Assembly: GCA_963693365.1 (NCBI GenBank)
Contig: CAVNZM010000014.1
Span: 1,178,001-1,242,000, forward strand
Source of the DNA: Amoebidium appalachense
Taxonomy: Eukaryota > Ichthyosporea
DNA length: 64,000 bases
Reading direction: 5' to 3'
The position numbers and the translations under genes are program-made. This document shows, piece after piece, positions 52,212 to 64,000 of the stretch; the first letter of the stretch is position 1; each line of letters starts with the position of its first letter. The notes under the pieces were generated by a model. The model searched no databases and was not told the origin of the DNA. It worked only from the letters and a program-made list of their open reading frames with translations.

Positions 52212-52838
52212 ACTTGAGAAGAATGCACGTACCACTGTATGTGTGGGTGGGGGGTGGTGTGTTTGCCCATGTGTGTTGGTGTGTGAGAGTACTTTTTTTG
52301 TTGGATTTTTGCATATCTGCATTACGTCGTCTGGTGTAATCTCGTAATTCGCTCTGCCTACCCCATCCCTCCCTCCCCCCCCCCCCCCCCCCCCCCCCCC
52401 CTCCCCCCCCCCCCCCCTTTCCCCCGGGGATCTCTTGCCCCCTCCCATCCATTTTACTATAGGGTAAGAGGGATGGATGCAGGGACCACCACCATATACT
52501 AATTGCACTGGCAACAGCAAATCAGTCAGAGTAGAAGCGTTTACCTTCCTAGAAGATACAGACCCTAACACTCGCTTCATACACAGATCAAGGCCGGGGG
52601 TACTGCATCTGGTGAGCATGGTGTTGGTCTGGGCAAGCGCAAGTACATGGTCCCTGAACACGGGGAGGTTTATGTGGACTACATGGAAAAGATCAAAGCA
52701 GCAGTCGACCCCCTCGGCATCATGAACCCCACAAAACTCTTCCCTACAGAGGCTATGCATCAGGCACTCAAGTCGTGGGATGGCCCTGTGAGCACCATTT
52801 TGTCTGAGGGTCAGGGTGGGTGTGGGTGCGATAACTAA
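46075..52838 (+). CDS. LDHD: FAD-dependent D-lactate dehydrogenase (cytochrome type)
   Basis: I join 11 exons: 46075-46104, 46404-46577, 47190-47321, 47873-48020, 48594-48782, 49355-49454, 50289-50442, 50874-51011, 51455-51532, 52001-52141, 52587-52838, giving 511 codons plus TAA with all phases matching. The family oxidises D-lactate and related D-2-hydroxyacids to the keto acid and passes electrons through FAD to cytochrome c. Marks: the FAD-binding half with SARTGLEGGAIP (87-98) and FMGAEGTLGIVTEV, and the C-terminal oxidase half with DVCVPIS, GHACDGNFH (393-401) and SGEHGVG (436-442). The usual glycine in the H-x-G-D-G-N-F-H motif is Cys396 here. The first exon has only ten codons and no mitochondrial targeting signal is evident. 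The chain ends GCGCDN, which is unusual. Glycolate or D-2-hydroxyglutarate oxidation is a possible alternative substrate range. Confidence 0.92.
48820..49010 (+). repeat. Duplicated (CA)n-(GAGGGA)n-(GACA)n block
   Basis: A block of ACACAC, then GAGGGA units, then ACAGACAGACAGCCAGAACACAC occurs twice (about 48810-48910 and 48930-49010) in an LDHD intron. The second copy has fewer GAGGGA units. Confidence 0.85.
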
Positions 52839-53534
52839 GTCAAATGTGTGTGTGTGTGTGTAATATACTCACTGGTCGTAGTTGGGGAAAGGTACCTTTC
52901 TACCTAACTTTTATCTTGTTTTATCTTGTTTTTCTTTCATTTGGTAGGTTTTTGGCTAATGGGTGCAGGTACATACCTGTTTGCGGCTTACAATGCTTAG
53001 TGTTAGTCATTGGTGAGGGGAGTACATTGGGTTACAATGTAACTGAATTGATTAATGTGTGTGGACACTCGCGCACTGGCATAAAGGCAGGCACGCATAA
53101 AGGCAGACAAATTCATCGGTTTCTTTATTTTTATCTTAACCTATCATCAACCAATTTATTTTTATATTCACTAATTTATGTGTCAGCATTATGTATTCCC
53201 CTTCACCCCTTCCGAGTCTAATAGATAATACATACTTTTTTTATTGGTTCCAAGCCCCCACATGATCATACTAACATCACAGTCATGAAGACACACTCCA
53301 TTGAGCCTCGCGTTGCAAACTAATAATACCAACATGACAGTCGGATGTATAGTCCAAGTATCAACAACTAGGCCATGCGTAATCTAGGGTGGTGCAATAT
53401 CTGCACCCCCCGTGTTCGTGTATGCATATACATGCTGCATAGAACAACCAATAAACTCGAATCATGCCTATAAATAACATCGTGCTTGAACGGATTTGTT
53501 CTCTGAAGACATGAGTAAGGGGTCTTGCGAGTCA

Positions 53535-53566
<32 letters not shown>

Positions 53567-53891
53567 ACAAAAAAAAAAAAAAAAAAAAAAGAAAGAAAGA
53601 AAGCACACGCACACACACACACCACGTCCACCCCGCTACAACGCAGTGCGCGCACACAAACACACGGTGTACGTGCATGCGCACCATCACCACTCACCTA
53701 CCCACCCCGTCGGCGGCCCTGGCCTGCTATAGCTACATTAGTCCTGACCGGCCCCGCTGGAGTTCGTGAAGTTCATGTAATCAGCCAGAGATCTAATATT
53801 AGAAACTCAGCCTGTGCCTGCAGCTGGCTTGCAATTGAGTCCCACCTCAAGCTGGGGCAGCATGGATAATGGCCATGGGCTCTGCCTACAC

Positions 53892-53922
<31 letters not shown>

Positions 53923-54704
53923 GCGTGCACGGGGGCAGGCGGTCGCAAGCCTACACACACACACACACGTGCACCGCGACACACACACACACACGGGGGC
54001 AGGCGGCCGCAGCCTACGTGACCGCGCACGGCGCACAGGCTACGTACTGTTTTGTTGAAAACTTCATGTCACGTGACATTGAATTTGCGCGCTTTGCGCT
54101 GATTCGTCACAAACGCACCAAATCTCATTTTTCTCGATTTTGATTGGCTGTCACGTCACCAGCGAATGCCCTATATGATGAGCCACATATGTCTCGATCG
54201 GAGATGGGGCTGCCGTGGCCATTGAGTCGGTTCGCGTGAATCTAAATATCTAAATACTTGGCGAATTTGTCGTTCTCTAAATATCTAAAAGTCTGCTGGA
54301 TTCGTGTAGAGCAGTTTATAGACTGAATTATCTTGATCGTATATCGCAATTCTATTGGATAAAAGATATTCAAGCAGGTTCCAAGGACCAATTGTCTCAT
54401 CCAAGACATCTAGAAGACTCCCCCCCTCCCCCTCTTCCAGATGCGCCTATCGATGGGAAAGGGTCGAAATCAATCTAGATTTTATGCAATTTAGTTTAAC
54501 AGATCGATCGGATTGCGGAAAGTTTATACGTAAATTTAACAATCTAGACATTTAGATATTTAGATTTACGCGAAGCGACTCAGTATCTATGAGGGCAAAA
54601 ACAGTCCGACACTCCGAACCAACATCACATGTTTTTAGGCACATGTAGGGATATTCAACAGGCAAGAGCTGTTTTCATATGCCTGTAGGGCACACAGCCT
54701 GAAA
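52839..54704. other. Intergenic with a possible MITE
   Basis: No gene is supported. An AATAAA at 53450-53455 is a possible but distant end signal for LDHD. The stretch holds poly(C) and poly(A) at 53538-53590, two copies of GGGGGCAGGCGG between CA tracts (53929 and 53995), and an inverted-repeat element at 54221-54584 just before the lipase gene. Confidence 0.6.
54221..54584. mobile_element. Possible MITE with ~36-bp terminal inverted repeats
   Basis: The left end TGAGTCGGTTCGCGTGAATC, continued by TAAATATCTAAATA (54221-54256), pairs with the reverse complement of 54549-54584 at about 32 of 36 positions. The inside (about 290 bases) is AT-rich with no open frame. I could not find a convincing target-site duplication. 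It ends 120 bases before the lipase start codon, so it may contribute to that promoter. Confidence 0.5.
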
Positions 54705-61707
<7,003 letters not shown>

Positions 61708-62102
61708 CTAATATTAAGATAGATAAATTTAAAATGGCTAAAAGGCTCAGATGATGTATTGGCCTAGTTTTTTGTAGCTGAAGGAGACACGTTTACATGT
61801 GTGATATACAGTTTACGTATACGTGATAGTATAACGTTCAAGAGGAATTCAAACCAGATGCAGATTGTTGTCAGATGTGTATTTTATTGAATTCGTGAAG
61901 CTGAAGTGGTTTGTCGAATTCTAGTGTGATGTTTGAATAATATGATGTTACACAAATCAAGGGTTTATGTGTCTGCATGAACGTAAATTGGTATGTAAAC
62001 AGTCGTTGTTTGGTTGTGCAATTGTCCTGATTGTTGTTTCGGACAGAAGAGGTAAGACCTTCTGGTGGTGATGGTGGTGGGGTGGTGGTGGGGTAGGTGG
62101 GT

Positions 62103-62151
<49 letters not shown>

Positions 62152-62298
62152 ATTTGAATGCGGAACACGGTACGAAGCTTAAGTACGCATACACGATGAG
62201 AAGCATGGTGCAGGACACATGCAAAGGCAAACATTCAAGTATGCAACATCAGCAATGCCCACATATGCATCATAAGCAGAGCCCATCCTCAGGAGGGT

Positions 62299-62333
<35 letters not shown>

Positions 62334-63009
62334 CTCTCTTAGGGAAACACTGTCAGATTCGGTTCTGATTCCAAAATAAATTTGAACTAATTTTGTAACT
62401 CTTGGATTTGCCGATAAACATGTAAGAGCATACAGCAAAGGAACACGCACGTGTGCACAACTAAAACCACACACTGTTTCAGGCATGTAAACGCACAGTC
62501 GCCACACAAAGCCCTTTATAAACGTGGGATGATTTTGATTTTACACATAACCGAAAACATTCATGAACACACCAATGCACCTTAGGACCGCTTTACTTGC
62601 TCGTACCAAGTGACCCACTATATTTGGTCGATTCACGTATTAACCATCTACGGAGCTACCAGGCCCCAGTTCACACATTCAGTAACAACAAAAACGAAAA
62701 AAGGTGTTCATATTTTCTTTGGTAGGTACGCGTCTATGTACGGATGCAAGTATGGCGGCTGCGCTAATCTTACCTAATTTGCTTAGTCGTCTACTATCAA
62801 AAAACGTACCCGAAACACGAAGTAAAGTAAAATACAACAATGTGTGTATGGACATATAGCCCTAACCAGACAATGGGCATTACATGCAAAGTTCACATTT
62901 ACCAACTCGACCACCATTACAACTAGAAACTATCAAAACAACGACAAAAAAAATAATATATACACATTACATGACCCTGCAACAACACCACTAACAACCA
63001 GTTCATACC
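61708..63009. other. Intergenic, convergent 3' ends
   Basis: This gap lies between the lipase gene (+) and the coiled-coil gene (-). It contains the right arm of the inverted repeat, two poly(G) runs and AT-rich unique DNA. AATAAA at 62375-62380 is a candidate end signal for the lipase transcript. Confidence 0.6.
62151..62297 (-). repeat. Right arm of the 140-bp inverted repeat
   Basis: This is the reverse complement of 61326-61465. It lies downstream of the lipase stop codon. Poly(G) tracts flank both sides (62103-62150 and 62298-62333). About 690 bases separate the arms and contain the last lipase exon. Confidence 0.85.
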
Positions 63010-63673
63010 CTACATAGTTATTTGGGAGGAATTCTGACTCTCCAACTCAACCATTAGTTTCGCCTTTTGCTCTCTTAACCCTTTTAACTCCCCTTCCGCT
63101 TCTTTTACCAACAGATGTAATTCCTTGTTTCTCCTTTGCAAATCCTGTAGCGTCGCTCGCGTCCCAGCTCTAACCTCTCTTTCTTTCTCTTCTTTCGCTT
63201 TCTCTTTCTCCTCTTTCACTCTCTCCTTCTCCCTCTCCCTTTCCTCTTTTGCTCTCTCTTTCTCTTTCTCCTTTCTCTCCTTCTTATCTTTCTTTTCTTG
63301 TGACTTCTCCCTCTTTAACGTAACCTCCATATCTCTTTCTTTTTCTCTTTCTTCCTTCTTCTTTTCTTTCTCTTTTTCTTTATCCTTATCTTTCCCAAAT
63401 GCTTTTCTCAACCACGAAGGACCGTGACTCCTGTCTCGGTCCTGAGACATTCTCCTTTCTATCCCCAATTCTTCCGAAAGTCTTCGTTCCCTTTCATCCG
63501 ACCCCCTCCTGTCAGAGGTTAAAGATTCGCTTTCATCTTCTTCTTGTATGCCTGTGGATGGGAGTTTAACCACAGGCAGGCCAGAGAGTTGATTGTAGGA
63601 AGGTGGTTTGCCCTCGTATTCGCTCGGTGGTGGCGGGATGGCGAAATCGACAAGCTGCGCAGTGTTGTTGTTG

Positions 63674-63674
<1 letters not shown>
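63010..63674 (-). CDS. 3' exon of a charged coiled-coil (KEKE-rich) protein, 5' part outside
   Basis: The minus-strand exon starts after an acceptor CACACAG at 63675 (phase 1) and ends with TAG at 63010-63012, encoding about 220 residues. The first part has Pro-rich PPPPSEYEG and PPSYNQL, the latter a PPxY motif of the kind bound by WW domains. The middle is a long Lys/Glu/Arg stretch (KDKEKEKEKKKEEREKER), expected to form a single charged helix. The end is a leucine-containing coiled coil (LQDLQRRNKELHLLVKEAE). I do not recognise the family. A start codon is not in this exon; upstream exons must lie beyond the (GT)n intron or outside the window. Confidence 0.7.
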
Positions 63675-63732
<58 letters not shown>

Positions 63733-63905
63733 TTGGGGGGGGTTGCTGGTCGTGGTGGGTTCGTGGTGGTGGCGGAGGAGGGGGAGGAGCTGAAGGAGTG
63801 GGGGAACGAGGTGGGAGAAGGAGGTGTGTGTGTGTGTGTTGGGGGGGGGGGGGGGAAGGGTGTGACAGGGGTACTAAGAATCTATCAGAAAGGTAACCGG
63901 CATCC

Positions 63906-63949
<44 letters not shown>

Positions 63950-64000
63950 AAAAAAAAACCAAACCCAACCCCAACCCCAACTCCCCCTCCCCCCGGAACC
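63675..64000. repeat. (GT)n, poly(G) and poly(C)/(A) tracts at the window end
   Basis: A (GT)n run at 63678-63731 is followed by G-rich DNA, poly(C) at 63907-63939 and poly(A) at 63940-63958. The closing CCAACCCCAACCCC stretch is not a regular telomere repeat. The region is presumably intron of the minus-strand coiled-coil gene. Confidence 0.8.

Noticed and set aside
63959-64000. CCAAACCCAACCCCAACCCC stretch that recalls telomere repeats
   Set aside because: The unit is irregular and only about 40 bases long, next to poly(C)/poly(A), so it is better seen as degenerate low-complexity DNA.

Overview
This window is nuclear DNA of an intron-rich eukaryote. Genes are split by GT-AG introns, most of 100-1500 bases, that are packed with poly(C), (CA)n, (TC)n and (GA)n tracts, while the exons are almost free of them. 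I could not name the organism. The domain set (WSC, EGF, F-type lectin, TBC, RING/TRAF, class 3 lipase, LDHD) fits a protist (algal or unicellular relative of animals) or an invertebrate. It excludes bacteria, archaea and organelles. No tRNA, rRNA, CRISPR array or viral gene was seen.

Layout: 1-2576, intergenic with a perfect 22-bp palindrome. 2577-17544 (+), a 22-exon gene for a secreted protein of about 1555 residues: signal peptide, WSC-like domain, beta-trefoil-like domain, aerolysin-like region, two EGF modules, about 390 unassigned residues, then four F-type lectin domains. 17545-21890, a repeat field with duplicated segments and a small non-autonomous DNA transposon whose empty site lies beside it. 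21891-33399 (+), an 11-exon Rab-GAP (TBC) gene with a glutamine-rich tail. 34565-37819 (-), a RING/TRAF zinc-finger gene that needs several frame changes and is probably broken. 39237-40931 (+), a single-exon orphan of 564 residues. 44201-44755 (-), a single-exon GNAT acetyltransferase. 46075-52838 (+), an 11-exon FAD-dependent D-lactate dehydrogenase with a clear TATA promoter, divergent from the GNAT gene. 54705-61707 (+), a class 3 lipase gene with a long helical and propeller-like C-terminal part, interrupted by an in-frame TGA and one frame change; its last exon lies between the arms of a 140-bp inverted repeat. 63010-63674 (-), the 3' exon of a highly charged coiled-coil protein running off the window.

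The genes do not form a pathway. The likely jobs are separate: surface or secreted recognition (lectin gene), membrane traffic (TBC), signalling or ubiquitin transfer (RING/TRAF), acetyl transfer (GNAT), D-2-hydroxyacid oxidation (LDHD) and lipid hydrolysis (lipase). Exon joins were chosen by hand from GT/AG sites, reading phase and protein family fit. The summed exons of the lectin, TBC and LDHD genes are exact multiples of three, which supports the models. Transcript data would settle the rest.
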